DNA of 64,000 bases from an uncultured Eubacteriales bacterium (lineage in GTDB: Bacteria > Bacillota > Clostridia > Oscillospirales > UBA644), in assembly GCA_934501435.1 (NCBI GenBank), contig CAKSTW010000002.1, positions 248,001-312,000 on the forward strand, read 5' to 3'. Shown here piece by piece: positions 9,531 through 17,427 of the stretch (position 1 is its first letter; each line of letters begins with the position of its first letter). A program made the position numbers and the translations under genes. The notes beneath the pieces are model-generated. The model saw only the letters and a program-made list of their open reading frames with translations. It ran no database searches and was not told the origin of the DNA.

Positions 9531-10427
9531 GTGAACAAATTTGACCGAAAACTGAAAAATATTATCAAAAAGGAAGCGCCCGAACTTCCCGAAGACGTTT
9601 CCGAAAGAATAGACCGCACGGTCGAAAATCTCTGCGCACCGAAAAAGAAAAAAAATAAAGTATGGCCCGTTCTCGGCAGGATAGCCGTCATTGCCGTTCT
9701 TGTCATGATAATTCTGCCGAATGTCAGCCGCGACGTCGCTTACGCGATGCTCGACGTTCCCGTTCTTGGGGACATCGTGAAAGTCGTCACCGTCTGGGAA
9801 CTTCACGAGAACAGCGACCGCGTCCATGAAAACGTAAGACTTCCCGAAATTTCGGGGACTGTCGGAATAAAGGAACTTATAAGCGGGATAAATAAGGATA
9901 TACAGAACAAGGCGTCGGAAAAGATGCAGATATTCGAAAAGGACAGTTCCGAACTTACCGAAGCGCATTTTTCGCTTTTCGTAGACTATGACGTTGTGAC
10001 CGATACCGACGAATGGTTCACGCTCAAATTTATGATAAGCGAGGCTTCCGGCAGCAGTAATCTCGAACAGACTTTTTATCATATTGATAAAAAACACTGC
10101 CGCATGGTAACGCTGTCAAATCTTTTCAGAAAAGATTTCGATTACGTTACGGTATTTTCCGATTATATATACGGGCGGATAAAGGAAGAAATGGCGGAAA
10201 GTTCCGAGGTCATGTACTGGACGAAGGAAGATTCCTCCTATTTCAAATACGAAGGCATAAACGCCGATCAGAATTTTTACTTCAACGCGGACGGGGATCT
10301 TGTTATCGTTTTCGACAAATACCAAATAGCGCCGGGGTCAATGGGCTGTCCGGAATTTGTCATTCCGAAGTCTCTTTACGGAGGAAAACTTCTTTACGAT
10401 CAGACAGAGGGAGCTACCGACTCCTAA
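9531..10427 (+). CDS. RsiV-like transmembrane anti-sigma factor (DUF3298)
   Basis: The 298-residue protein has a short cytoplasmic N-terminus, a Lys-rich stretch and one membrane helix (about residues 44-62). The large outside domain resembles the DUF3298 lysozyme-binding domain of Bacillus RsiV, including FTLKFMISEASGSSN and FYFNADGDLVIVFDKYQIAPG. RsiV holds SigV until it binds lysozyme and is cleaved. Translation starts at GTG 9531 behind GAGGAGGTG, two bases after the sigma gene, so the two are coupled. Lysozyme as the signal is inferred from the family, not visible in the sequence. Confidence 0.82.
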   Translation: MNKFDRKLKNIIKKEAPELPEDVSERIDRTVENLCAPKKKKNKVWPVLGRIAVIAVLVMIILPNVSRDVAYAMLDVPVLGDIVKVVTVWELHENSDRVHENVRLPEISGTVGIKELISGINKDIQNKASEKMQIFEKDSSELTEAHFSLFVDYDVVTDTDEWFTLKFMISEASGSSNLEQTFYHIDKKHCRMVTLSNLFRKDFDYVTVFSDYIYGRIKEEMAESSEVMYWTKEDSSYFKYEGINADQNFYFNADGDLVIVFDKYQIAPGSMGCPEFVIPKSLYGGKLLYDQTEGATDS

Positions 10428-10680
10428 AAAACGACGGCAAAAGTTTTGTATTCCGCATAATCTTTTGCTTCTGTGACAATCTTTAGGTTTTATGACAAAA
10501 AGGTGACGGCGAAGTGCGAAATATGAGGTTTTTATTTCTTAAAAACTATAATTTTTATATTTCCCGCACGATTTTAACATCGTTTTTTTGTTGATATTAT
10601 AATATATTTCTGACTTTTAGCGAACTTTGTAAAAGTTTCACCTAATTTTCTCAAAATGACACACTTTCGACACCGTAGTC
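10428..10680 (+). other. AT-rich gap upstream of spo0A
   Basis: No gene is seen. GCAAAAG (10438) can pair with CTTTTGC (ending 10469). ACGAT-TTTAAC-ATCGT with seven T (10568-10589) is a weak terminator candidate for the sigma/anti-sigma operon. The rest is AT-rich spacer leading into the spo0A control region. Confidence 0.4.
10666..10672 (-). promoter_or_regulatory. Candidate Spo0A binding box (0A box)
   Basis: TTCGACA is the exact reverse complement of the 0A-box core TGTCGAA. It lies about 45-51 bp before the predicted spo0A transcription start, a position suited to autoregulation. A 7-mer alone is weak evidence; its location is what makes it notable. Confidence 0.5.
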
Positions 10681-10681
10681 C

Positions 10682-10710
10682 TTATATTTACAATCGGAAT
10701 CTGTTATTAT
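10682..10710 (+). promoter_or_regulatory. spo0A promoter with extended -10
   Basis: A weak -35 (TTATAT, 10682-10687) lies 17 bp from TATTAT (10705-10710), which is preceded by TG one base upstream (extended -10). The weak -35 fits an activated promoter. The 5' leader to spo0A is about 65 bases. Confidence 0.55.
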
Positions 10711-10780
10711 AGAAGAGAAGAATGTGGACTTTCTCGGCCGGAAAGACAATCTTAAACTACACTAAAAGGAAGAAAATCCA

Positions 10781-11611
10781 ATGACAGAAAAACACAATCT
10801 TAAAATTTTAATTCTTGACGAACAGGACGGGTTCAAAGCGTCCTGTAAAGAAAAATTTTTGGAGTTTGGGTACAGAAATATCGAAACTACCTGCGATGTG
10901 TCTCTTGCTCTTGACCAGATCAAAAGAGAAATGGTAAATATCGTCATTTTTGATGTCATTCTTTCAAAGACGGACGGCCTTGAGTTTATGCGTCGCGTTT
11001 CGCAGATGTCTCTTCACAGGAAGCCGATTTTCATTGTATGTTCCTCTATTGCGGTCGATTCGGTCGTTTCCGAAATGATGTCGCTCGGAGTCGATTACTA
11101 TATGATGAAGCCCGTATCTTTCGACGTACTTAACGAAAGGCTCGATATGCTTTTCCCGGAAGATACCGAAGAAAAGAAAGGCAGGATATTCTCGAAAAAA
11201 CCGCCGAGGAGCCGCGAAGATCTCGAATTCGAGCTTGAACGCCGAGTGACTTCGGTCATTTCCGAAATAGGGATCCCGGCGCATATCAAGGGATACCAGT
11301 ATCTCCGCAACGCGATAATGATGTCGATAAAAACGCCCGACGCGATAAACGCCGTCACGAAAATAATCTATCCGACCATAGCGAAAATGTACGAAACATC
11401 TCCTTCCCGCGTCGAACGGGCGATAAGACATGCAATAGAAGTGGCATGGTCGAGAGGAAATATCGACACTCTCGACAGTCTTTTCGGTTATTCGGTCGAC
11501 GATAACCGCGGCAAACCGACGAATTCGGAATTTATCGCGATAGTCGCCGACTTCATACGCCTTGAAAGCATGGAATTCAAAAGCCTTGCAACAGCGCAGA
11601 TGGCGTCATAG
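10781..11611 (+). CDS. spo0A: Sporulation master regulator Spo0A
   Basis: The 276-residue response regulator has a receiver domain (residues 1-120) with phosphoacceptor Asp58 (VIFDVIL), Ser88 in place of the usual Thr/Ser, and Lys110. The acidic pocket is Asp13-Glu14. The C-terminal effector domain is diagnostic: IGIPAHIKGYQYLRNAIMM and TPSRVERAIRHAIEVAWSRG match the Spo0A DNA-recognition helices. Spo0A-P switches cells into sporulation by binding TGTCGAA sites. It is monocistronic, with a candidate 0A box in its promoter and a strong terminator. In many genomes it neighbours spoIVB; here it neighbours prfA. Confidence 0.95.
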   Translation: MTEKHNLKILILDEQDGFKASCKEKFLEFGYRNIETTCDVSLALDQIKREMVNIVIFDVILSKTDGLEFMRRVSQMSLHRKPIFIVCSSIAVDSVVSEMMSLGVDYYMMKPVSFDVLNERLDMLFPEDTEEKKGRIFSKKPPRSREDLEFELERRVTSVISEIGIPAHIKGYQYLRNAIMMSIKTPDAINAVTKIIYPTIAKMYETSPSRVERAIRHAIEVAWSRGNIDTLDSLFGYSVDDNRGKPTNSEFIAIVADFIRLESMEFKSLATAQMAS

Positions 11612-11629
11612 AAAAGTTCTCCGAAACCG

Positions 11630-11674
11630 GGAAAGAGCCGTAAAAACGTTTGTTTTTGCGGCTCTTTCCTTTTT
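11630..11674 (+). terminator. Terminator after spo0A
   Basis: GGAAAGAGCCG-TAAAAAC pairs almost perfectly with GTTTTTG-CGGCTCTTTCC around a GTTT loop, then five T. It is one of the longest stems in the window. Confidence 0.9.
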
Positions 11675-11709
11675 GCGGCGGCGAATATTCAAACTTTCTA
11701 TACAGGTTC

Positions 11710-11738
11710 TTTACTTTTTTTCTTTGTTATGTTATACT
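11710..11738 (+). promoter_or_regulatory. prfA promoter
   Basis: TTTACT (11710-11715), a 17-bp spacer and TATACT (11733-11738) lie 28 bp before the prfA start. Confidence 0.75.
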
Positions 11739-11765
11739 TAAAAACAGAAAAAGTGAGGTAAATTT

Positions 11766-12833
11766 ATGATAGAGAAATTAAAACAGCTTGCCGAAAAATA
11801 TGACGGAATAAAAGAAAATCTTTCCGACCCAGCGGTCGTTTCCGATATGGAAAAATATACTTCTTTGATGAAAGAATATAAAAATCTTACGCCGATAGTC
11901 GAAAAGTTCAGGGAATACGAAGACGTTTCCCTTGCCGTGACCGAAGCGGAGGAACTTCTGGAAACGCCTCTCGACAAGGATTTCAAGGAGATGGTCGAGG
12001 AGGAGTATTTTTCCGGAAAAGAAAAACTCGTAAAACTTGAAGAAGAACTTAAAATTTTGCTTTTGCCGAAAGACCCGAACGACGAAAAGAACGTTATTAT
12101 GGAAATAAGAAGCGGCGCGGGCGGGGAGGAAGCGGCGCTTTTCGCGGCATCTCTTTACAGAATGTATTCGATGTACGCCGAAAAGAAAGGCTATAAGACC
12201 GAAGTCCTTTCCATCAACGAAACGGAACTCGGCGGCATTAAGGAAATAAGTTTCTCGGTCATGGGCGAAGGGGCTTACAGCCGCCTCAAATTCGAAAGCG
12301 GCGTCCACCGCGTTCAGCGCGTGCCGGAAACCGAATCCCAGGGCAGGATACACACCTCGACCGTCACCGTCGCGGTTCTTCCCGAAGTCGACGAGGTCGA
12401 ATTCGAAATAAATCCCGCCGACCTTCAGATAGAGACTCACCGTTCCGGCGGCGCGGGCGGACAGCACGTCAACAAGACCGAATCGGCGATAAGGATAATC
12501 CATATCCCGACGGGCACGGTAGTTGACTGTCAGGACGAACGCAGCCAGTATAAAAACAAGGAAAAAGCGATGAAAATTCTCCGTTCGAGAATTTATGAGA
12601 ATATGTGCAGGGAACAGAACGAGAAAATTGCGGGCGAGAGGCGAAGTCAGGTCGGAACGGGCGACAGGAGCGAGAGGATCCGCACCTACAACTTTCCGCA
12701 GGGAAGAGTTACCGACCACCGCATAGGGCTTACGCTTTACAAACTCCTGCAGTTTATGGACGGAGACCTCGACGAAGTCATAGACGCTCTGATAACGACG
12801 GCGCAGGCGGAAAAACTGCGTGCCGGAGAATGA
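11766..12833 (+). CDS. prfA: Peptide chain release factor 1
   Basis: The 355-residue protein carries the catalytic GGQ motif in RSGGAGGQHVNKTESAIRI, which triggers hydrolysis of peptidyl-tRNA. The PET tripeptide of RF1 recognition appears in VQRVPETESQGRIHTSTVTV. RF1 reads UAA and UAG. RF2 would carry SPF and a programmed frameshift, neither of which is present. Length is normal. It is followed after one base by a small membrane protein and a metal-binding lipoprotein, probably in one transcript. Confidence 0.97.
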   Translation: MIEKLKQLAEKYDGIKENLSDPAVVSDMEKYTSLMKEYKNLTPIVEKFREYEDVSLAVTEAEELLETPLDKDFKEMVEEEYFSGKEKLVKLEEELKILLLPKDPNDEKNVIMEIRSGAGGEEAALFAASLYRMYSMYAEKKGYKTEVLSINETELGGIKEISFSVMGEGAYSRLKFESGVHRVQRVPETESQGRIHTSTVTVAVLPEVDEVEFEINPADLQIETHRSGGAGGQHVNKTESAIRIIHIPTGTVVDCQDERSQYKNKEKAMKILRSRIYENMCREQNEKIAGERRSQVGTGDRSERIRTYNFPQGRVTDHRIGLTLYKLLQFMDGDLDEVIDALITTAQAEKLRAGE

Positions 12834-12834
12834 T

Positions 12835-13179
12835 ATGAAAAAAGAAAAACACACACTTTTCGGGATAATCGTAAGGCTTCTGATAAGCCTTGTTTCGGCG
12901 TGCGCCGCAGCGGGCGCGTGCCTGTGTATTCCCTTTAACGCGGCAAACCCGGCGTCTCTCGAAAGTATGACTTTCGGGTGGCCTTTCAAATCTCTTTTTA
13001 TGACTTCTAACGCGGTCGTCAGCGAATATTTCTTTCCGCTGAAAATTTTTCCGTGGGCGAAAGGCGCGGCGCTTGTCAGTTTCAACGTCGTCGAATTTCT
13101 TCTTTCCGCAGCGTTTTTCTTCGTTATTTTCGCGGCGGTCCTTATTGCGGTATTTTTGATAAAGGGGCGTAAGAAATGA
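12835..13179 (+). CDS. Small two-helix membrane protein, unknown
   Basis: The 114-residue product has two strongly hydrophobic stretches (about residues 9-33 and 84-109) and a basic end (KGRKK). No family was recognised. The start overlaps the end of prfA closely (ATG one base after its TGA), with GGAGAA as ribosome site. A GTG 15 bases upstream is less likely. Its own stop overlaps the next start (ATGA), so it is translationally coupled to the metal-binding lipoprotein and may help it at the membrane. Confidence 0.7.
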   Translation: MKKEKHTLFGIIVRLLISLVSACAAAGACLCIPFNAANPASLESMTFGWPFKSLFMTSNAVVSEYFFPLKIFPWAKGAALVSFNVVEFLLSAAFFFVIFAAVLIAVFLIKGRKK

Positions 13180-14087
13180 AGAAAATCGTTTCCTTTTTAC
13201 TGTTGCTCACGCTTCTTCCGTCGCTTTTTACGGGATGTTCGGCGGGAAAAACCGCGGGCGGAAAAATTGTCTGCACCGCTTTTCCGCAGTATGACATCAT
13301 AAAGAATATCACGAGCTCCGACGGGGACGTTTTGCTGCTTGCCGACAACGGCGCCGACCTGCACAGTTACGAAATGACGCCCGAAGATATCGCCGCCATA
13401 TCAAACGGGGATATCCTTATAACGGTCGGCGGAGAATCTGATAAATGGGCGTACGACGCCGTTTCATCTCTCGGAAAAGAGGGGTTCGAAGTCGTCGATA
13501 TCTGTTCTTTCTGCCCGCTTATAAAGGAAAAGGAAGAACACGAGGGGCACGACCATGAAGAAGAGTTTGACGAACACGTCTGGCTCTCTCCCGTGAACGC
13601 CGTTAAAATCACCGAGGGACTTTGCGAAGCGCTTTCGCGGAAATATCCCGAAAACGCCGAAAAATATAAGAAAAACGCAGAAAACTACATTGAGAAATTA
13701 AAAGAACTCGATAAAAAATTCCGAACCTTAAGTAAGGGTGAAATGATAGTCGCCGACAGGTTCCCGTTTGCGTATTTCGTCGAGGAATACGGCTTTCCGT
13801 ACGTCGCGGCGTTCGAGGGCTGCTCCGCCGAGGCGGAGGCGTCTTTTGAAAAGATGGCGGAACTTGTGACGGCGGCAAGAGAAAAGAACGTAAAATATAT
13901 TTTCAAAACCGACAATTCGACTTTCGGTCTTGCCGAAAAGGTCGCGGAAACGGTTGAGGGCGAGGTCTTAACGCTCCGTTCGATGCAGTCGGCGACCGAA
14001 GAGGAGATAAAAAACGGATTTTCCTACCTCTCGGCAAGCGAGGAAAACTACGAAACTCTTAAAAAAGCGTTCGGGCTTGCAAAATAG
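13176..14087 (+). CDS. Zinc/manganese-type ABC transporter substrate-binding lipoprotein
   Basis: The 303-residue protein starts with a lipoprotein signal ending LFTGC (Cys21). It has the TroA/ZnuA fold signature: AFPQYDIIKNI, DLHSYEMTPEDI with a ligand His, an acidic His-rich loop (EHEGHDHEEEFDEH) and DEHVWLSPVNA with another ligand His. The third ligand region reads ADRFPFAYFVEEYG, with Arg where classical ZnuA has His. The protein should capture Zn or Mn at the surface. No permease or ATPase gene lies next to it, so it must share a transporter encoded elsewhere. Confidence 0.85.
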   Translation: MKKIVSFLLLLTLLPSLFTGCSAGKTAGGKIVCTAFPQYDIIKNITSSDGDVLLLADNGADLHSYEMTPEDIAAISNGDILITVGGESDKWAYDAVSSLGKEGFEVVDICSFCPLIKEKEEHEGHDHEEEFDEHVWLSPVNAVKITEGLCEALSRKYPENAEKYKKNAENYIEKLKELDKKFRTLSKGEMIVADRFPFAYFVEEYGFPYVAAFEGCSAEAEASFEKMAELVTAAREKNVKYIFKTDNSTFGLAEKVAETVEGEVLTLRSMQSATEEEIKNGFSYLSASEENYETLKKAFGLAK

Positions 14088-14116
14088 AAATTTGCGTCAA
14101 GGCGGGGAGATATTCA

Positions 14117-15349
14117 ATGGAAAAGACCTTCATAAGACCGTATCGGATAATACCGTTTGATATAGGCGGAGATATTTCTTACGAAGAGATCAAAAGCATT
14201 ATCGGAAAATTAAATAAAACGGGAGATAATAAAGCGGAGGTTCTTCCGATCGACGGATTTCGGCGAAAATTATCTTCGAGGATCCTTTGCGGATATAAAA
14301 TAACGGAAAAGATATCTCTTTTCATTTATTCTTTCGGCGTCGGAGTCTTTGAAGTCTGCGACAAAGACTTTGAAATCGACGGCATGGAATCGAAATACGC
14401 TCCGGACTATTGCCGCAGCAGAAAAACGGCGCATAAAAATATCCTTGCTTTTCGGGCGGAGTATTCGGGTATTATCAGGACCGTTACGGATTTTATATGC
14501 ACCGAATATGCAAAACAGCGTTCGTCGGTCCGTCTTTCCGCGGCTTCGGATTGGGAAAACGGCAGACTTTCTTATGTCATGACCGTTTCTTATATAAACA
14601 GCGGACTTGAGGACAATAACTATTCCGCCATGTCCGATACGCAAAAACTGTCGCTTCAAATTCTGCTGACTCCGAGCCTTGCGCACGAAGAAGATTCGGA
14701 ATTCATTCATCTGCCGAATGAAAAGGAGGACGCCGATCCGTATTCTATAAATACGGATTTTCTGAAAGTCCCCTGCGATTTTCTTAAAAGAACAGGCGCG
14801 AGCATTTATATAAGCTGGGCTGCCGTTATTGTTATGCAGAAAGAAATCCTGCAGGCATATACGGATTTTATGAACAGTCTGGAAGTCGATCTTCAGGCGA
14901 TGTGGTTTTATACTTACTGCCTGTACGGGAATTCGAGAAACATATTTGCCGGAAAGGGAATTCTCGCGTCCGATCTCAAACACGCCGAGACCGAATTTGA
15001 GATATTATACAATGAATTTCTGAGCAACGACGACTCAAGCTGTCCGCAATATGTAATTGATATCCGCTCCGAACTGATAGAGACGAGCGGAATAAAAAAA
15101 GAACACGATAAGTTTGTAAAATATATCGGGTATTGCACCGAAGAAATCGAGGCGCTCGAAAGGGAGCATCAGCGAAAATATTCATGGCTCAACGAAATTT
15201 TGCTTTTTATCATCGCTTTCGCCGATATCGTTACGACTCTGACTGTAAATTTCGTTGTAACTTTCCCGCTTTTCTGGCAGATCGCGTATACCGTTTTTTC
15301 CGCTTCCGTATTTGTCTTCGGAATACTTTTTATTGTAAAGAAAGGATAA
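14117..15349 (+). CDS. Unknown protein with two C-terminal membrane helices
   Basis: The 410-residue protein has a soluble mixed N-terminal region, a helical middle, and two adjacent hydrophobic segments near the C-terminus (about residues 360-380 and 385-406) ending in VKKG. A charged helix (EEIEALEREHQRK) precedes the first. This layout resembles CorA-like or RMD1-like proteins, but no diagnostic motif such as GMN was found, so no function is given. It lies 29 bp after the metal-binding lipoprotein and 4 bp before a cysteine hydrolase gene, with which it is probably cotranscribed. Confidence 0.6.
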   Translation: MEKTFIRPYRIIPFDIGGDISYEEIKSIIGKLNKTGDNKAEVLPIDGFRRKLSSRILCGYKITEKISLFIYSFGVGVFEVCDKDFEIDGMESKYAPDYCRSRKTAHKNILAFRAEYSGIIRTVTDFICTEYAKQRSSVRLSAASDWENGRLSYVMTVSYINSGLEDNNYSAMSDTQKLSLQILLTPSLAHEEDSEFIHLPNEKEDADPYSINTDFLKVPCDFLKRTGASIYISWAAVIVMQKEILQAYTDFMNSLEVDLQAMWFYTYCLYGNSRNIFAGKGILASDLKHAETEFEILYNEFLSNDDSSCPQYVIDIRSELIETSGIKKEHDKFVKYIGYCTEEIEALEREHQRKYSWLNEILLFIIAFADIVTTLTVNFVVTFPLFWQIAYTVFSASVFVFGILFIVKKG

Positions 15350-15353
15350 AAAT

Positions 15354-15854
15354 ATGGCTGACTGTCTGGTTATAATAGACGTTCAAAAGGGGTTTATGAA
15401 CGACTCTGTTACTGCGGGAATTCCCGATAAAATAACAAAACTTCTGAAGAAAAAACATTTTGACCGTATTGTGGCTACCCGGTTTTACAATCAGAGCGGA
15501 AGTCCGTACGACAGACTGATGGGTTGGAAGGACTTTATGGATGCGGATTCTCAGACGGTCGCGCCGTCTGTCGAAGCGGTCAGCGAAAAAATCATCCGAA
15601 AACCCGTATATACCTGTTTCGTCCCCGAATTTGAAGAATATATCAGGGAAAATAAAATAGACAAGCTGTATTTTGTCGGAATTGATACCGATTGCTGTGT
15701 GCTGAAAAGCAGTATAGATTGTTTTGAACGCAATATTCCGTTTGAGGTCCTGATAAACTACTGCGCAAGCAACGGCGGAGAAAAGAGCCAGCAGGCGGCG
15801 ATAACCGTTCTGGAAAGAAATATAGGTAAAAATAATATAAATTTTGATATATAA
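15354..15854 (+). CDS. Isochorismatase-like cysteine hydrolase
   Basis: The 166-residue protein fits the compact isochorismatase-like family (nicotinamidase and relatives). The triad is visible: Asp9 in LVIIDVQKGF, Lys83 in RKPVYTCF, and Cys115 in GIDTDCCV. Members hydrolyse amides or vinyl ethers of small molecules; the substrate cannot be assigned. The His-rich metal site of nicotinamidases is not apparent. An AAAGGA site precedes ATG 15354, and the gene follows the unknown membrane protein by 4 bp. Transcription ends at a long bidirectional terminator. Confidence 0.82.
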   Translation: MADCLVIIDVQKGFMNDSVTAGIPDKITKLLKKKHFDRIVATRFYNQSGSPYDRLMGWKDFMDADSQTVAPSVEAVSEKIIRKPVYTCFVPEFEEYIRENKIDKLYFVGIDTDCCVLKSSIDCFERNIPFEVLINYCASNGGEKSQQAAITVLERNIGKNNINFDI

Positions 15855-15933
15855 TGAAAAACGGACTTGAATCGGCTGAAGGCTGATAAGGAAGCATCGG
15901 TTTCTCGCAAGATTTTCGAGTGCAAGAAAAGGC

Positions 15934-15972
15934 AAAAACCCCGGATAATGCTGTCGCATATCCGGGGTTTTT
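15934..15972. terminator. Bidirectional terminator between convergent genes
   Basis: AAAAACCCCGGATA and TATCCGGGGTTTTT form a perfect 14-bp stem with an 11-base loop. T-runs occur on both strands, serving the cysteine hydrolase (+) and the acetyltransferases (-). Confidence 0.92.
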
Positions 15973-15983
15973 AACGCATTATT

Positions 15984-16026
15984 GTGCCGAAAGGCGAAGT
16001 TTTGAAGCAATACTTCCTTACGGCAC
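15984..16026 (-). repeat. Inverted repeat downstream of the acetyltransferase genes
   Basis: GTGCCG and CGGCAC enclose AAGGCGAAGT...ACTTCCTT, which also pairs in part. There is no T-run. It lies between the last acetyltransferase stop and the bidirectional terminator and may be a 3' stabilising hairpin. Confidence 0.45.
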
Positions 16027-16055
16027 CTCATCATTGCCGTCCTGTTTTATGTTAT

Positions 16056-16685
16056 TCAGTTCAGTTCAAAATGGTCGGGGCGGATCTTCTTATCCTTGAA
16101 GAAAAATTCTTTGTCCTTTTCTCCGACTTCGCGGAGAATTCTGCACGGGTTTCCGACCGCGACGACGTTTGAGGGGATATCCTTTGTCACGACGCTTCCC
16201 GCGCCGATAACTGCGTTGTCTCCTATCGTCACGCCCGGAACGATGACCGCACCCGCGCCTATCCAGCAGTTTTTGCCGATCTTTACGGGGGCGTTATACT
16301 GAAGTCCCTTTTGCCGCAGTTCGGGATTTACGGGGTGACCTGCGGTCGCGACGGTCACATTCGGTCCGAACATCGTATAGTCGCCGACATAAATATGGGT
16401 GTCGTCCACAAGGGTCAGATTGAAATTTGCGTAAACAAATTTTCCGAAATGAATATGTTTTCCGCCCCAATTTGCGTGAAACGGCGGCTCGATATAACAG
16501 CCCTCGCCGATTTCGGCAAAGAGATTTTTAAGAATTTCTTCGCGTTTTTTTGCCTCTGTCGGACGTGTCGCGTTATAATCGTAAAGCATATCGAGTCTTT
16601 CTGTCTGCAACGGGACAAGGTTGGGGTCGCCCGGATAGTAAAGGTCGCCGTTGTGCATTCTTTCCGTAAGTTCTTTAATTTCCAT
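16056..16685 (-). CDS. Sugar O-acetyltransferase, maltose/galactoside acetyltransferase family
   Basis: The 209-residue protein has an N-terminal helical cap (MHNGDLYYPGDPNLVPLQTERL), then left-handed beta-helix hexapeptides such as VKIGKNCWIGAGAVIVPGVT and AVIGAGSVVTKDIPSNVVA. The catalytic His is in TVATAGHPV. Enzymes of this group acetylate free sugars or thiogalactosides from acetyl-CoA in the cytoplasm. It begins 2 bp after a paralogue and is in the same transcript. Confidence 0.88.
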   Translation of the reverse strand: MEIKELTERMHNGDLYYPGDPNLVPLQTERLDMLYDYNATRPTEAKKREEILKNLFAEIGEGCYIEPPFHANWGGKHIHFGKFVYANFNLTLVDDTHIYVGDYTMFGPNVTVATAGHPVNPELRQKGLQYNAPVKIGKNCWIGAGAVIVPGVTIGDNAVIGAGSVVTKDIPSNVVAVGNPCRILREVGEKDKEFFFKDKKIRPDHFELN

Positions 16686-16687
16686 TT

Positions 16688-17329
16688 TCAGTCCTCCGTT
16701 ATTATGTTATCCGCGAGTATTTCGGGAAAATTTCTCATGCTGTCTTTTTCGGAAAGCGTCCTTATGACGCGGCAGGGGACCCCTGCCGCAAAACTCATGT
16801 CGGGAATATCGCGGGTAACGACGCTCCCCGCGCCGATAACGCACCCGTCGCCTACTGTCACTCCGGGGCAGACCGTGACCGACGCGCCGAGCCAGCAGTC
16901 GTTACCGATATGCACGGGTCTTGCATAACAAAGATGTTTTTTTTCGCCGTCCGCCGTCATGATTTCGCGCCTTTCTTTCGGGAGCATCGGGTGGACGGGC
17001 GTCACAATGGTCACATTCGGCCCGAAATTGCAGTTGTCGCCTATCGTCACTTCGGCGTCGTCCTGAATTGTCAGGTTGAAATTCCCGAAAAAGTTTTTTC
17101 CGATCTTCGTGTGTTTTCCGTAGTGGAAAGCGACAGGCCCCTGAATAAAGCCGCCCTCTCCGAATTCTCCGATTATCTCGGAAAGAATTTCGGCGCGCTT
17201 TTCCGTTTCGTCTTCATGCGTGCTGTTGTAATCGACATTGAGATTGTGCGTTTTGAGTTTTATTGCTTTCAGTTCCGGGTCGGCGGGGTTAAACAGGATA
17301 CCCGCCCCGATTTTTTCTTCTTCTCTCAT
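16688..17329 (-). CDS. Sugar O-acetyltransferase, second paralogue
   Basis: The 213-residue hexapeptide-repeat protein is laid out like its neighbour: cap domain, then VHIGNDCWLGASVTVCPGVT and CVIGAGSVVTRDIPDMSFA. The catalytic His is in TIVTPVHPM. An insertion near residues 121-130 (MTADGEKKHL) distinguishes it. The pair looks like an old tandem duplication, as identity is limited. A consensus promoter lies immediately upstream on the minus strand. The acceptor sugar is unknown. Confidence 0.87.
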   Translation of the reverse strand: MREEEKIGAGILFNPADPELKAIKLKTHNLNVDYNSTHEDETEKRAEILSEIIGEFGEGGFIQGPVAFHYGKHTKIGKNFFGNFNLTIQDDAEVTIGDNCNFGPNVTIVTPVHPMLPKERREIMTADGEKKHLCYARPVHIGNDCWLGASVTVCPGVTVGDGCVIGAGSVVTRDIPDMSFAAGVPCRVIRTLSEKDSMRNFPEILADNIITED

Positions 17330-17347
17330 TTTTTCTCCTCCGTCTGA

Positions 17348-17376
17348 ATTATACCCGTTTTTTGCGGCAGTGTCAA
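17348..17376 (-). promoter_or_regulatory. Consensus promoter of the acetyltransferase pair
   Basis: On the minus strand, TTGACA (17376-17371), 17 bp and TATAAT (17353-17348) match the sigma-A consensus at all twelve positions, only 18 bp from the start codon. Expression is expected to be strong unless repressed. Confidence 0.9.
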
Positions 17377-17427
17377 GAAAAAAATAAAAAAAAATACGCC
17401 CCTGTCGGGCGAAAATATCGGGATTTT

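Noticed and set aside
11778..13085. A 435-codon antisense frame over prfA.
   Set aside because: Shadow of prfA and the following gene; no family likeness.
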